Source: Verrucomicrobiia bacterium (lineage in GTDB: Bacteria > Verrucomicrobiota > Verrucomicrobiia > Palsa-1439). From it: a stretch of 64,000 nt of DNA. The notes beneath the pieces were generated by a model. The model saw only the letters and a program-made list of their open reading frames with translations, made no database searches and was not told where the DNA came from. Shown in pieces: positions 16,459-25,812 of this stretch (position 1 is the first letter of the stretch; every line of letters starts with the position of its first letter). A program made the translations under genes and the position numbers. The DNA is taken from positions 175,151-239,150 of the forward strand of contig JAJVHY010000017.1 in NCBI GenBank assembly GCA_022072455.1, in the 5' to 3' direction.

Positions 16459-18411
16459 ATGTCCATCCTGTTCCGAATTCTTTTCCTGACTGGGCTGGGG
16501 CTGCTGGCCGGCTGCGCGACACCGATCGGGGTCAACCACGTCGGCATGAAGCGCGCCTACGAGCAGATCACCGCCAACACCCTGACCGGGCCGGAACTGA
16601 GCGCGGACACGAAACTGGTGCTCGCCCGGTATGACCTCGCCCGGCTTCAACGCTATGCCCCCGACGTTGCCATCGCCAAGCTGCATGCGGTGGCGTGTCA
16701 GGAAACGCGCCGCGATGTGCTGTTTGCGTTGGCGGAAATCAGTTACGCCGCGTCCGTCAGTTATGCGGAGGTTACCTGGGCGACGGTCCATGGACAGGCG
16801 AACCAAGTGACTGCACCCGGTCAACGCGTCGCGCGCGCGTATGGTTTTGCTTCCGCGGTGTACGCATACCTCTATCTGTTCGGCGAGGGAATGGAGGCGC
16901 CGCCGGACCCGTTTGATCGGCGCTTCCGGTTGGCCTGCGATTTCTATAACCGCGGTTTGGCCAGCGCCCTGAAGGAAGAAGCCGGTGACAATGTGGATCT
17001 CCAAGCCCGCACCCTGCGACTGCCGATGGGGTCGGTGCGGGTCGAATCCACCCGCCCGGGTTTCCCGTGGACTGCGGCGCAGTTTCACGAGTTCGTCGCG
17101 GCGGATGAATACTTTGTGCGCGGTCTGGATCAACGCTCCCGCGAGCCGGGGTTGGGGGTGCCGTTGATTGCCATTCCCGACCGCGCCGCGTTTGGAGCGC
17201 AGTGGCCGCGCTACTATCCCACCGGCCTCAAGGTGCCGGCCACCGCTTTCCTGCGAGTGAAAGGCACGGTCTGCGACATGGCCGGCAATGGATTGCAGGC
17301 GACGCTGGAATTGTACTCGGCGTACACTGTCCACGAGGTCGAAGTTGGCAATCGCCGTGTCCCGCTCGAAACCGATCTGACGGCCCCGCTGGCTTACTCC
17401 CTGCAAAAATCCATCATGTGGAGCGCGGCCATCGCCCAACTCCTGTCGGGTCAGCAGTTGATTCCCACCGGCGTCTACCTGCCGCAACCCTACGAACCCG
17501 GCAAGATCCCCGTCGTGTTCGTGCATGGCACGGCCAGTAGTCCGGTAGGTTGGGCGCCGATGTTCAACACCTTGCAGGCCGACCCAGCCCTGCGGGCGCG
17601 CTACCAACTCTGGTATTTCATCTACAACACCGGCAATCCGATTGCCTATTCCGGCGCGCTGTTGCGCGAGGGCCTCGCCGCGATCATCCGTGAAATTGAC
17701 CCGGCCGGCCAAGATCCCGCCTTGCAGAACATGGTGGTCATTGGCCACAGCCAGGGCGGACTGCTGACCAAACTGACAGCGGTGCGCAGTGGTGACCAAT
17801 TCTGGCAGAACATCACCACCAAGCCGTTCGCGGAAGTAACGATGCCGGCATCCGAGCGCGACCTTCTCCGCCGCGCGCTTTTTGTTGAGCCGTCGCCATC
17901 CGTGCGTCGCGTCATCTTCATCTCGACTCCGCATGGCGGGGCGCGGCAAATCAACAACCTCGTGCAAAACCTAAGTCAGCGCCTGTTCACGATGCCGCAA
18001 CAACTGACCGGTTTGGCCATGAGCTTGGCTAAGTTGGACAATCCGCTCATGAAACGGCTGCACGGCAAAGTTCCCACCAGCATTGCCAACATGAAAGCGG
18101 ACAATCCCTTTTTGATGACCCTGCGCAGCTTGCCGGTGAATGACGGAATTCGGAGTCACTCCATCATCGCGGTCAAGGGCCGTGGCCCGGTCGAAACTGG
18201 TTTTGATGGCATAGTCGCCTACCAGAGTGCCCACCTCGACGGCGTGCAATCCGAATTCGTGGTCCGCGACGGCCATTCCTGCCAAGCCAATCCCCTCACC
18301 ATCGAGGAAGTCCGCCGCATTCTTCTCGAACACGCCGCTGGAAGTGGTCGTACGGCTACTGGAGTTAATCCGCCTTCCGCGCCGATCGTGCCCTCCATCG
18401 AAGTGGACTGA
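16459..18411 (+). CDS. Lipoprotein alpha/beta hydrolase
   Basis: This encodes 650 aa. The lipobox LLAGC puts the lipidated Cys at residue 19. The C-terminal half is an alpha/beta hydrolase: oxyanion region VVFVHGTASSPVGW, nucleophile elbow GHSQGG (Ser431), and a possible late His in VRDGHSC. The N-terminal 330 residues are helical then beta-rich, with no motif recognised. It is probably an envelope-anchored esterase or lipase. GGAG at 16449-16452 is the ribosome-binding site, and it is coupled to the SpoIIAA-like gene. Confidence 0.82.
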   Translation: MSILFRILFLTGLGLLAGCATPIGVNHVGMKRAYEQITANTLTGPELSADTKLVLARYDLARLQRYAPDVAIAKLHAVACQETRRDVLFALAEISYAASVSYAEVTWATVHGQANQVTAPGQRVARAYGFASAVYAYLYLFGEGMEAPPDPFDRRFRLACDFYNRGLASALKEEAGDNVDLQARTLRLPMGSVRVESTRPGFPWTAAQFHEFVAADEYFVRGLDQRSREPGLGVPLIAIPDRAAFGAQWPRYYPTGLKVPATAFLRVKGTVCDMAGNGLQATLELYSAYTVHEVEVGNRRVPLETDLTAPLAYSLQKSIMWSAAIAQLLSGQQLIPTGVYLPQPYEPGKIPVVFVHGTASSPVGWAPMFNTLQADPALRARYQLWYFIYNTGNPIAYSGALLREGLAAIIREIDPAGQDPALQNMVVIGHSQGGLLTKLTAVRSGDQFWQNITTKPFAEVTMPASERDLLRRALFVEPSPSVRRVIFISTPHGGARQINNLVQNLSQRLFTMPQQLTGLAMSLAKLDNPLMKRLHGKVPTSIANMKADNPFLMTLRSLPVNDGIRSHSIIAVKGRGPVETGFDGIVAYQSAHLDGVQSEFVVRDGHSCQANPLTIEEVRRILLEHAAGSGRTATGVNPPSAPIVPSIEVD

Positions 18412-18803
18412 GTTGGAGTCGGTTGATTCAATTGAGATCTTCATAGGGAGGAGCGCAGGTATACCGTTGGATCTAACAGCCGTACGCTACCGATCACCCT
18501 ATGAATGATGCTCCTACGCCGCATTGTTGAGTTGTGATTCAGGCAGATTTGACTGTTCCCTTGACTCAACGCGTCGTCGGCAGCTCCGTAAATCAGGTCC
18601 AAGTTGTAGCAGATTACGGAGCTCTGGGTGTGGCTTGGTCTTTTGCGGGGCGCACAAACTCGGACAAATTCGAATCAAGCTACGAAAAATGTGGTGTCAA
18701 TTTCCAACGCCTCGACCATCTCGAATTACGTTCGGGATCGGAAGTCGTACGTTGCACGGCACGGGTGGTTTCAGCCAACCGTTGCATCGCACCAGTTGCG
18801 GCA
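18412..18803. other. 392-bp intergenic region without a supported gene
   Basis: The region lies between two converging genes. Frames here give compositionally poor peptides without motifs. It holds two inverted repeats: an 8-bp pair TCATAGGG/CCCTATGA at 18441-18448 and 18497-18504, and a 12-bp pair at 18582-18594 and 18612-18623 (AGCTCCGTAA(A)TC) with one bulged base and a 17-base loop. Neither is followed by a T-run, so they are not obvious terminators. Confidence 0.6.
18582..18623. repeat. Inverted repeat, possible RNA hairpin
   Basis: The arms AGCTCCGTAAATC and GATTACGGAGCT are complementary over 12 bp except for one bulged A. It lies in the intergenic region between converging genes. It could be a bidirectional transcript end or a remnant of a small element. 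Confidence 0.45.
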
Positions 18804-20054
18804 TTATTTTGCTGCCGATGATTGAGCGTCGGGGGTCGCAAACGTTACCGCAATGCCGGCTTCCTGCAACGCCGCCCGCAACCGTTGGACGTGTGCGTGG
18901 TCGTTCGTCTCCACCGTGCATATCACTCGCACCGCTGTCACATCCGGGCCACTGAACATCCGATCATGCTCGATGTCGCGCACGCTCACGCCGGTCGTCG
19001 CGAGCAATTGCGTCAACCGCGCCAGACTGCCGGGCCGGTCGCTGATCTTGGCTGCGAACCGGCACAACCGCCCGTCCGCCACCAAGCCGTTCTCAATGAT
19101 GCGTGGCAGAATCGTCGGATCAATATTCCCACCGGTCAGCAGCAATACCACTTTCTTCCCCGCCAGCTCCGGCAATTGCCCCTCCAAAAACGCCGCCAAT
19201 CCAGCCGCGCCGGCACCTTCGACGACGCTTTTCTCCAACTCCAGCAGTCGCAACACCGCCAACGCGATACTGTGTTCGCTCACGGTCACCACCCGCGTCA
19301 CCCGATCACGCAACACGCCAAAGGATCGCGCTCCCACGCGACTCACCGCCAACCCATCCGCCAACGTACTCGTTGCCGGCACATCGACCGGCTGACCAGC
19401 CGCCAGCGCTGCTGTCAATGATGGCATCGTTGCCGGCTCCACCCCGATCACTTGCACCGGCCGTTTTGCCGCGGTGACACCCAACGTCACGCCTGCCAAC
19501 AAGCCGCCGCCCCCTGCTGGCACGATGATCGCCGCCGCATCCGGCACCTGTTCGAGCACCTCCAACGCCAGCGTCCCCTGTCCGGCGATGATCGCGGGAT
19601 CATCGTACCCGTGAATATAGGTCAGCCCCTGCGCCACAGTCAGTTCCTCGGCGTGCGCTTTGGCCGCCGCGAGTGTCTCCCCGTGCAACACCACCGTCGC
19701 CCCGAGCCGCCGGCAAGTCGCCACCTTGATCAACGGTGCGAAGCGCGGCATCACCACCGTGACCGGCACTCCAAGCAACTGCCCGTGATACGCCAGACCG
19801 AGCGCGTGATTGCCGGCCGACGCCGCGATCACGCCCTGCGCCCGTTGGTCTGTCGGCAACAGCAAGAGTGCGTTGCGCGCCCCGCGTTCCTTGAAACTGC
19901 CGGTGCGTTGGAGGTAATCGAGTTTGCAAAAAATCTGGCAACCGCACAGTTCCGAGATCGGAATCGAATCCGGGCAAGGCGTCTCCACCAGCCCGCCGGC
20001 GCGCAACCGGTCCCGTGCCTGCCGCACATCCGCGAATGTGACTGTGTCATTCAT
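18804..20054 (-). CDS. Threonine dehydratase with ACT domain (threonine ammonia-lyase)
   Basis: This encodes 416 aa from MNDTVTFADV; the frame extends 46 residues further upstream but those residues do not resemble the family. The PLP lysine is Lys55 in TGSFKERGA. Other family motifs are ASAGNHALG, a glycine-rich phosphate loop PAGGGGLLAG, and VVLLLTGGNID. A C-terminal ACT domain (FAAKISDRPGSLARLTQLL) spans about 330-416. It converts L-threonine to 2-oxobutanoate and ammonia in the cytoplasm; the single ACT domain and the length fit the short IlvA/TdcB-type form. It stands alone. Confidence 0.92.
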   Translation of the reverse strand: MNDTVTFADVRQARDRLRAGGLVETPCPDSIPISELCGCQIFCKLDYLQRTGSFKERGARNALLLLPTDQRAQGVIAASAGNHALGLAYHGQLLGVPVTVVMPRFAPLIKVATCRRLGATVVLHGETLAAAKAHAEELTVAQGLTYIHGYDDPAIIAGQGTLALEVLEQVPDAAAIIVPAGGGGLLAGVTLGVTAAKRPVQVIGVEPATMPSLTAALAAGQPVDVPATSTLADGLAVSRVGARSFGVLRDRVTRVVTVSEHSIALAVLRLLELEKSVVEGAGAAGLAAFLEGQLPELAGKKVVLLLTGGNIDPTILPRIIENGLVADGRLCRFAAKISDRPGSLARLTQLLATTGVSVRDIEHDRMFSGPDVTAVRVICTVETNDHAHVQRLRAALQEAGIAVTFATPDAQSSAAK

Positions 20055-20379
20055 AAATCGCGCAACGATGAACAAACCCTTCGCACAACGCAAGTCTTGA
20101 CCGGCGGCTCTCGCGCCGCTTGCCCGAACTGCCGGCGGAAGCGCTGTATGGAAGTCGTCGCTCTTGGATCCGGTATTTGCCCGTGGTAACAATTCATGGC
20201 GTTGGAGAAGACGTGCGGATGAAACAAGTGGACAATGACCTTGCGTCAGTCCCGGTGGAGCAGATGGCGGATGTTGCGATGCGTTACTGAGTGTTGATGG
20301 AACGCCTCCCGTTTGGTGGATGAATGATCATGGCCGGGGGCGCGCGTCACGCGTGACTGAATCAGGAATTACATTTGAT
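20055..20379. other. 325-bp divergent intergenic region
   Basis: The region lies between the divergent threonine dehydratase and DUF3604 genes. No palindromic operator of either local type was found. A 23-codon frame (20219-20290, MKQVDNDLASVPVEQMADVA...) is preceded by GGAG but has no other support, so it is not called as a gene. Alternative upstream starts of the DUF3604 gene (20320) fall here. Confidence 0.5.
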
Positions 20380-22008
20380 ATGAACGAGAGGCAGATCTAC
20401 TGGGGCGAAACCCATCACAATACTTATACGAGCCAGACCCAGCCGGTCCCGATTCCTGACGTTCTGGCGTTCGCGCGGTCGCACTTGGATTTTTACTCGG
20501 GTGCGTACTACCTGCCGGTCATGTCGCGGATCTTGCCGCTTCCGGAACGATTGCCGAAGTCAGTCCAACAAATCGATGGTCACCCGGTGGAGCAAGGCCC
20601 GGGGCCGGCTTGGCGTGGTTTTTTCAGTGAGACGACCAAACCGATGGAACGCATCGCACGGGAATGGGCCGAGTTCAGTGCTGCGATGACGGCCGCCCAT
20701 GAACCGGGGCGGTTCATCACGTTTCCCGGCTTCGAGTGGCAAGGGGATGGCACGTGGGGCGACCACAACGTGATGTACAAACGTGAAGGGTTGCCGGTGC
20801 ATGTCGTGGAGACGTTGCCGGAGTTATATGGCCGCTTGCGCGGCGTGGAGGCGATTGCGATTCCGCATCACATCGGCTACCAACGCGGGCTCCGGGCGCC
20901 GCGGTGGGAGTTCTGCGATGAGACCATCAGTCCGTACGCGGAAATTTTTTCGATTCACGGGTGCTCGGAAACCGATGAAGAGTGGATGGGCGGTTTGCGG
21001 CACAATTCGCATATGGGCCCGGGTTTTGGGGAAGGTTCGTGGCAGGCGGCGTTGAATGCCGGTTTGCATCTCGGTGCGATTTGTTCGACAGACAATTGGC
21101 AGAACGTGCCGGGTTGTTGGGGGCAGGGCTTGATGGCGTGTCTGGCCACCGGCTTGACCCGGGACAGTGTGTGGGACGCGTTCCGGTCGCGCCGGGTCTA
21201 TGGTGTGACCGGCGATCGGATCGAATTGGATTTCACCGTCAATGGCGCCCCGATGGGAAGTATTCTCGGGCCGGTCGCCAAACGCGTGATTCAAGTTGAA
21301 GCCCGCGGCTGGGATGCGATTGACCGAATCCAATTGCTCCGTAATGGCCGGGTCATTGCGACGCATAACCACCAAGGCACATGGGAAATACCGGCAACGA
21401 ATTCCCTCTGCCGGTATCGGTGGCGGATCGAGACGGGTTGGGGGCCGCGATTAGGCGAACTCCCATTTGGTGAACACAAATGGGACGGTGAGGTGCAGCT
21501 CAGTGGCGGCCGGTTCACCAATTGGTCGCCGTGTTGGACAGGGCGAGGGCAGGGGACGCCGCAGTTGAATGGCGAGCGGGCGCAATTCCGGTTGGTCAGC
21601 GCTCAAAGCGCGGTGGGGAATCCGTTCCAAGTCGGGTTGGTGCTGGAATTCGAAACGCAGCCAAACGCTGAGCTAGCGCTGAAATTAAACGGCCAGACGG
21701 TCCGTGATTGTGTTGCCGGCTTTGCGGCTGGGAGCCGGTTGGTCTGGGACAAAGGTACCACCTTGGCGATGATTCGCGAACTGACCGGTACGGATCCGGC
21801 AACGTTGGATCGCCAGGATCCGCTCATCTACCACATGGCCTTCAAGGCGAAATTGCACCGTGCCATACCGGAGAGTGGATATACGGCGCGCTTGAGTTTT
21901 ACGGATGACGAACCGCTGACTCGCGAGACGCACTACCGGGTGCGGGTGGAACAACGGAATGGCCAACGGGCTTGGTCGAGTCCGATTTGGGTTGGTGCGG
22001 GAAAATAG
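20380..22008 (+). CDS. DUF3604-family protein
   Basis: This encodes 542 aa from MNERQIYWGETHHNT; the frame is open to 20320 but conserved sequence begins here. The N-terminal motif IYWGETHHNTYTS, the later FPGFEWQGDGTWGDHNVMY, IPHHIG, and ICSTDNWQNVPGCWGQGL carry His/Asp residues placed as in DUF3604, a PHP-like metal-dependent hydrolase fold. No signal peptide is present, so it is probably cytoplasmic. The C-terminal half is beta-rich. It lies directly upstream of a GH4 gene (13-base gap), so a sugar-related role is likely (inference). Confidence 0.75.
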   Translation: MNERQIYWGETHHNTYTSQTQPVPIPDVLAFARSHLDFYSGAYYLPVMSRILPLPERLPKSVQQIDGHPVEQGPGPAWRGFFSETTKPMERIAREWAEFSAAMTAAHEPGRFITFPGFEWQGDGTWGDHNVMYKREGLPVHVVETLPELYGRLRGVEAIAIPHHIGYQRGLRAPRWEFCDETISPYAEIFSIHGCSETDEEWMGGLRHNSHMGPGFGEGSWQAALNAGLHLGAICSTDNWQNVPGCWGQGLMACLATGLTRDSVWDAFRSRRVYGVTGDRIELDFTVNGAPMGSILGPVAKRVIQVEARGWDAIDRIQLLRNGRVIATHNHQGTWEIPATNSLCRYRWRIETGWGPRLGELPFGEHKWDGEVQLSGGRFTNWSPCWTGRGQGTPQLNGERAQFRLVSAQSAVGNPFQVGLVLEFETQPNAELALKLNGQTVRDCVAGFAAGSRLVWDKGTTLAMIRELTGTDPATLDRQDPLIYHMAFKAKLHRAIPESGYTARLSFTDDEPLTRETHYRVRVEQRNGQRAWSSPIWVGAGK

Positions 22009-22021
22009 ACGCGTGAAAGCT

Positions 22022-23362
22022 ATGGATCGAAAGAAGATCGTATTTGTCGGCGGCGGCAGTAACGCGTGGGCGCCCAACATTGTGAAGGACATGCTCCTGA
22101 CTGAGGGCATATGTGATTCGGATTTTGTTTTGTTGGATATCAACAAGCCCGCGGCGGAGTTGGTGGTGACGGTGTTGCGCCGGTTGAACGAACGATTTAA
22201 AACCGGCGCGCGTTTCACCGCGACTGACCGGCAAGCGGCAGCGTTGGATGGGGCGGATTATGTCATCATCGCGATCTCGACTGGGGGCTTGGATGCGATG
22301 GCGCTGGACCTCGCGATCCCGGAGAAGTTCGGGATTTATCATACCGTCGGCGATACCTCGGGGCCGGGCGGCTGGGCGCGGTTGATGCGCAACTTCGAAG
22401 TGTTTCGCAAGCTGGCGGGGGAGATCAACCGGCGCGCTCCCGGGGCGGTGATTCTCAACTACACGAATCCGATGACCACGCTCACCACGGTCCTCGCGCG
22501 TCTTTGCACGGGCCCGGTCGTCGGGCTATGCCACGGACTGTTTGAGAACTTGGAGTTTGTCAAACGTTACTATCATCTCGAACGCGAAGAAGACCTTGCG
22601 GTTCAGTATGCCGGCTTGAATCACTTCTTTTGGATGACCGCGATTCACGCGCGGCAACGGGATTTGCTTGCCGACTTGAAACGCAAGATTCAGCGTCACA
22701 GCGTGACCGATCTGCTTCGCGAAAGTGCCCCGGATCCGCTGGGCTTCAAGTCCGCCCGCGAACTGGCGACGGAACTCTTCCGCGAGACCGGCGTGATGCC
22801 CTACCTCGGCGACCGGCACACATGTGAGTTTTTCCCGCAATACATCACGAATCGTGAGAACCTGCGTAAATACCGGCTCGTTCGCACCACGATTCGTGAA
22901 CGGCGGACCGGATTCGCGCGCCGGGACCGCACCCTCCGCGCCATTGCCCACGGTGATATTCCCAAGGTTTATCTCGAACGCAGCCGCGAAACCGCCGCCG
23001 ACATTATTCAAGCGCACGCTCTCGGCCGGGTGTTCATTGATGTCGGCAACCTGCCGAATCGCGGGCAAATCACCAATCTCCCCTTGGGCACGGTCGTCGA
23101 AACGGCGGTCCGAGTTGATGCGAATGGTTTCTCGCCCATTACGTTTGGTCCACTCCCTGAGAAGGTTGTCGGCTGGGTGGCCCCTTACGCCCGAGTTTTT
23201 GATCTCGCGGTGGCCGCTTGTTTTCAAGGTGACCGGGAACTGGCGCTGCACGCGCTCCGCCTGGACCCGGTGACTTCGCACCTCAATGGCGCGCTCGTTC
23301 GCAAAATGGGCGCTCAGCTTCTCGCTACGCACGCCCGATACATTCCGGCCGGCTTCCGGTAA
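22022..23362 (+). CDS. Glycoside hydrolase family 4 protein (alpha-galactosidase/alpha-glucuronidase-like)
   Basis: This encodes 446 aa. The start at 22022 gives the nucleotide-binding N-terminus KKIVFVGGGSNAWAP at the expected place. GH4 motifs are NYTNPMTT, GLCHGLFE (metal Cys and His) and GLNHFFWM (metal His). GH4 enzymes use NAD and Mn to cleave glycosides by oxidation-elimination in the cytoplasm. Specificity (alpha-galactoside, alpha-glucoside or glucuronide) cannot be read from sequence. A terminator-like hairpin follows. Confidence 0.9.
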   Translation: MDRKKIVFVGGGSNAWAPNIVKDMLLTEGICDSDFVLLDINKPAAELVVTVLRRLNERFKTGARFTATDRQAAALDGADYVIIAISTGGLDAMALDLAIPEKFGIYHTVGDTSGPGGWARLMRNFEVFRKLAGEINRRAPGAVILNYTNPMTTLTTVLARLCTGPVVGLCHGLFENLEFVKRYYHLEREEDLAVQYAGLNHFFWMTAIHARQRDLLADLKRKIQRHSVTDLLRESAPDPLGFKSARELATELFRETGVMPYLGDRHTCEFFPQYITNRENLRKYRLVRTTIRERRTGFARRDRTLRAIAHGDIPKVYLERSRETAADIIQAHALGRVFIDVGNLPNRGQITNLPLGTVVETAVRVDANGFSPITFGPLPEKVVGWVAPYARVFDLAVAACFQGDRELALHALRLDPVTSHLNGALVRKMGAQLLATHARYIPAGFR

Positions 23363-23369
23363 CGCGGTG

Positions 23370-23401
23370 GCCCAATCCCAGTCTTTCCTGGGCGCTTTTT
23401 T
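23370..23401 (+). terminator. Probable Rho-independent terminator after GH4 gene
   Basis: CCCAG (23377-23381) pairs with CTGGG (23388-23392) around TCTTTC, or GCCCA (23370-23374) with TGGGC (23389-23393), followed by GC and six T. Confidence 0.65.
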
Positions 23402-23404
23402 GTC

Positions 23405-23432
23405 TTGAAGTCACAACGTTGTGAGGTAATTT
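23405..23432 (+). promoter_or_regulatory. LacI-type operator/promoter 1
   Basis: The -35 TTGAAG lies at 23405-23410, the operator TCACAACGTTGTGA at 23411-23424, and the -10 TAATTT at 23427-23432, with a 16-base spacer occupied by the perfect palindrome. The central CG is typical of LacI-family sites. The same operator recurs at 27793 (12/14) and 45848 (14/14). Confidence 0.8.
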
Positions 23433-23463
23433 ACCGTCCAGATGTAACGAAATGGAGTGGCCA

Positions 23464-25812
23464 ATGAATCTGAACCGTCTGAAAACGTATTGGGCTGGTT
23501 GTCTCGTCGCTATCGTTATCGGTTCGGTCGGTGTGTCGTCTGCCGCAGCCGCTAATTTGATTTGGACGAATACCACGTCGAGCGGGATCTATTCTAACTC
23601 CGGCAATTGGAATCCCGTACTCGTGCCGGGAGAACAGGCGATAGACGCGACGATCTTCACAAACGACACCAATTACACGGTCAATTTCACCGCGAACGCA
23701 ACGTTGGCGACGAACTACTTCAATGGTCACGCCGGTGTGGTGACGGTTGATATTACCGGCTCCACTTGGAATCTCACTAACAACGCCAACGGCACCGCTA
23801 CCGCTGGTACATCGGCTTTCGTCGTGGGCCAAGGCTTAAACACAACCGCGACCGTCTATCTGGCGGGGGGGACGTTAGCCGTGACGAACACTCTTGGCGG
23901 CGCCAACCTGACTGTTGGCGGATTAGGTTCAGGCACATTCATTGTGACCAACGGTACCGTGATCGCCAACACCACGAAACTTGGCCAAACCGCCACCGGT
24001 AAAGGGGTGTTGGTGCTCAGCGGAAACGGCACTTATTACACCAATAGCAGCACGTTGATCATTGGCCGGGTAGCCGGCTCATCCGGTTCGCTGATTATCT
24101 CCAACTCGGCTTCACTGACGACTGTCGGTGCCATCACCGTGGGCGCGAGTGGCTCCGGCGGGAACACCGTGGTGATTGGCAACAACGGCACGATCGTCTC
24201 CTTGGGAGGAGGGACCATCGGTTTGGGCTCGAGCAACAATGCCGTCACAGTGCTTGCCGGTGGCACTTGGCAATCGGCCGGCATCCTCAGCTTTGGTTCA
24301 GCGGGCGGCACCGGCAACACGATGACCGTGCTTGGCAATTTAGTAACGGTCCAGTCGTATATCGGAAACTCCACAACCAACAATTCGGTCAGCGTTCTGG
24401 CGGGCGGTTACTGGAAGGCCACCAGCACGTTTAACATTGGAATGGGCGGTGGGGTCAGCAACACGTTGATGGTCAACGGAGGAGTGGTGAGTAATGCCAG
24501 CGCATCCGTTGGGGCGACCGGTGGTGCCAGCTTCAACGAGGTGGTGGTGACCAATGGAGGGCAGATTTTCAGCTCCGCCGGCTGGACAATCGGCAACAGT
24601 AGTGGCGCGAATGGTAACAATATCAGGATATTAGATAACGCCCTCGTAAACATTGGCAATCAACGAATCACGATTGGTGCCGAGAGTAATACGACCGGGA
24701 ATTGGGTCCGCGTGGATGGCGGCACGCTGACCAATGTTGGCCAAAACTCTGCGAACCCGTTTGGGAATGGACTCTATATTGGCGGCGTCTCCAGCACCGG
24801 CCTCAACGCGTTTAGCAATACCTTGCTCATCGCCAACACCGGTAAGGTCTTCCTTAACCCGGCGGCCTCGTTCAACCCGATTTGGATTGGTTTTCAGACA
24901 GGCGCCAACAACAACTCGATCACCCTGCTCAATGGTGGGCAACTTTTTGGAGGCAACGTCTATGTGGGCGGCACCAATGCCTACAACAACGCCTACAACG
25001 TCGGGGGCGGAGTGACGCGCAGCACGGCGTCCAACAGCGCGATCACGGTTGGCTATTTCAGCGGTGGCAACACACTGACCGTGACCAATGCCGACCTGTT
25101 GAGTGGCACCACCATCATCGGCAATGGCGGCTCGAACAACACCGCCACCATTTTGGCAAATGGAAACTGGAAGCTGCTGGCGGCCCCCTTGACGATCGGC
25201 AACGGCGCGGCCACCGGCAACACCCTGCGTGTCTTTGGGGGCACTGTCACCAATATCACCACCCTGACCGTCAACGCTGCCAATACACTCACACTCGGTG
25301 ACGCCGGCGCGGTTTATGCCACCACTATCACCGTCAACGGCGACCTCCGTGGCACCGGCACACTCGGCGGCAACGTCACCATTGCCGCCGGCGGTACGCT
25401 CAGTCCGGGCTTCAGCACCGGCACGCTGACCTTCAATAACGACCTCACCCTGACCGGAACCGCGGCTATGGAACTGTCCAGCGGCGGCAACCTCGGCGGT
25501 GCCGACAAATTTCTTGTCCTCGGCGCGCTGTCCGGCGACGGCCTCGTGCGCGTCACGACCAACGGCACCTTCACCATTGCGGCCGGCGACAAGTGGGACC
25601 TATTCGACTGGTCGGCCGGTACACCGACGTTTACCTTCGACGGCAGCGCCGTCGCTCTCCCGGGCGGGCTTGAATGGGACATCACCCAGTTGAACATTGA
25701 CGGTACCATCACCGTCATCCCGGAGCCGGCAACCCTTGTCCTGGTGGCCGGTGGATTAGCGTTGGTTGCCCTGCAGCGACAACGTCGCCGCGCGAATCGG
25801 CCCGGCATCTAA
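23464..25812 (+). CDS. PEP-CTERM beta-strand-repeat surface protein
   Basis: This encodes 782 aa. The start at 23464 follows GGAG at 23455-23458; an in-frame ATG at 23452 is less well placed. A signal peptide ends near SSAAAA. The mature chain is Gly/Asn/Thr/Ser-rich with many short strands (TVYLAGGTLAVTN, GTFIVTNGTVIANT) like autotransporter-associated beta-strand repeats, predicting a beta-solenoid. The C-terminus VIPEPATLVLVAGGLALVAL plus an Arg-rich tail is a PEP-CTERM sorting signal (PEP at about 753-755), to be cut by an exosortase such as that at 61586. Residues after the signal peptide nearly duplicate the 2618-aa protein. Expression is probably LacI-controlled. Confidence 0.88.
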   Translation: MNLNRLKTYWAGCLVAIVIGSVGVSSAAAANLIWTNTTSSGIYSNSGNWNPVLVPGEQAIDATIFTNDTNYTVNFTANATLATNYFNGHAGVVTVDITGSTWNLTNNANGTATAGTSAFVVGQGLNTTATVYLAGGTLAVTNTLGGANLTVGGLGSGTFIVTNGTVIANTTKLGQTATGKGVLVLSGNGTYYTNSSTLIIGRVAGSSGSLIISNSASLTTVGAITVGASGSGGNTVVIGNNGTIVSLGGGTIGLGSSNNAVTVLAGGTWQSAGILSFGSAGGTGNTMTVLGNLVTVQSYIGNSTTNNSVSVLAGGYWKATSTFNIGMGGGVSNTLMVNGGVVSNASASVGATGGASFNEVVVTNGGQIFSSAGWTIGNSSGANGNNIRILDNALVNIGNQRITIGAESNTTGNWVRVDGGTLTNVGQNSANPFGNGLYIGGVSSTGLNAFSNTLLIANTGKVFLNPAASFNPIWIGFQTGANNNSITLLNGGQLFGGNVYVGGTNAYNNAYNVGGGVTRSTASNSAITVGYFSGGNTLTVTNADLLSGTTIIGNGGSNNTATILANGNWKLLAAPLTIGNGAATGNTLRVFGGTVTNITTLTVNAANTLTLGDAGAVYATTITVNGDLRGTGTLGGNVTIAAGGTLSPGFSTGTLTFNNDLTLTGTAAMELSSGGNLGGADKFLVLGALSGDGLVRVTTNGTFTIAAGDKWDLFDWSAGTPTFTFDGSAVALPGGLEWDITQLNIDGTITVIPEPATLVLVAGGLALVALQRQRRRANRPGI
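23551..23776 (+). repeat. Direct repeat, copy 1 (N-terminal module of PEP-CTERM proteins)
   Basis: About 225 bp highly similar by eye to 28002-28227 (offset 4451). It encodes the shared module WTNTTSSGIYSNSGNWNP...VPGEQAIDATIFTND. Nucleotide identity remains high at synonymous positions, which implies recent duplication or gene conversion. Confidence 0.8.
24951..25157 (+). repeat. Internal repeat unit, copy 1
   Basis: This segment encodes VGGTNAYNNAYNVGGGVTRST. It is highly similar to 29264-29468 in the 2618-aa gene, with a more diverged third copy at about 34209-34414. Confidence 0.7.

Noticed and set aside
18534..18821. 95-codon frame in the 18.4-18.8 kb intergenic region
   Set aside because: Alternative start, no ribosome-binding site, no motif, and it runs into the threonine dehydratase gene on the other strand.
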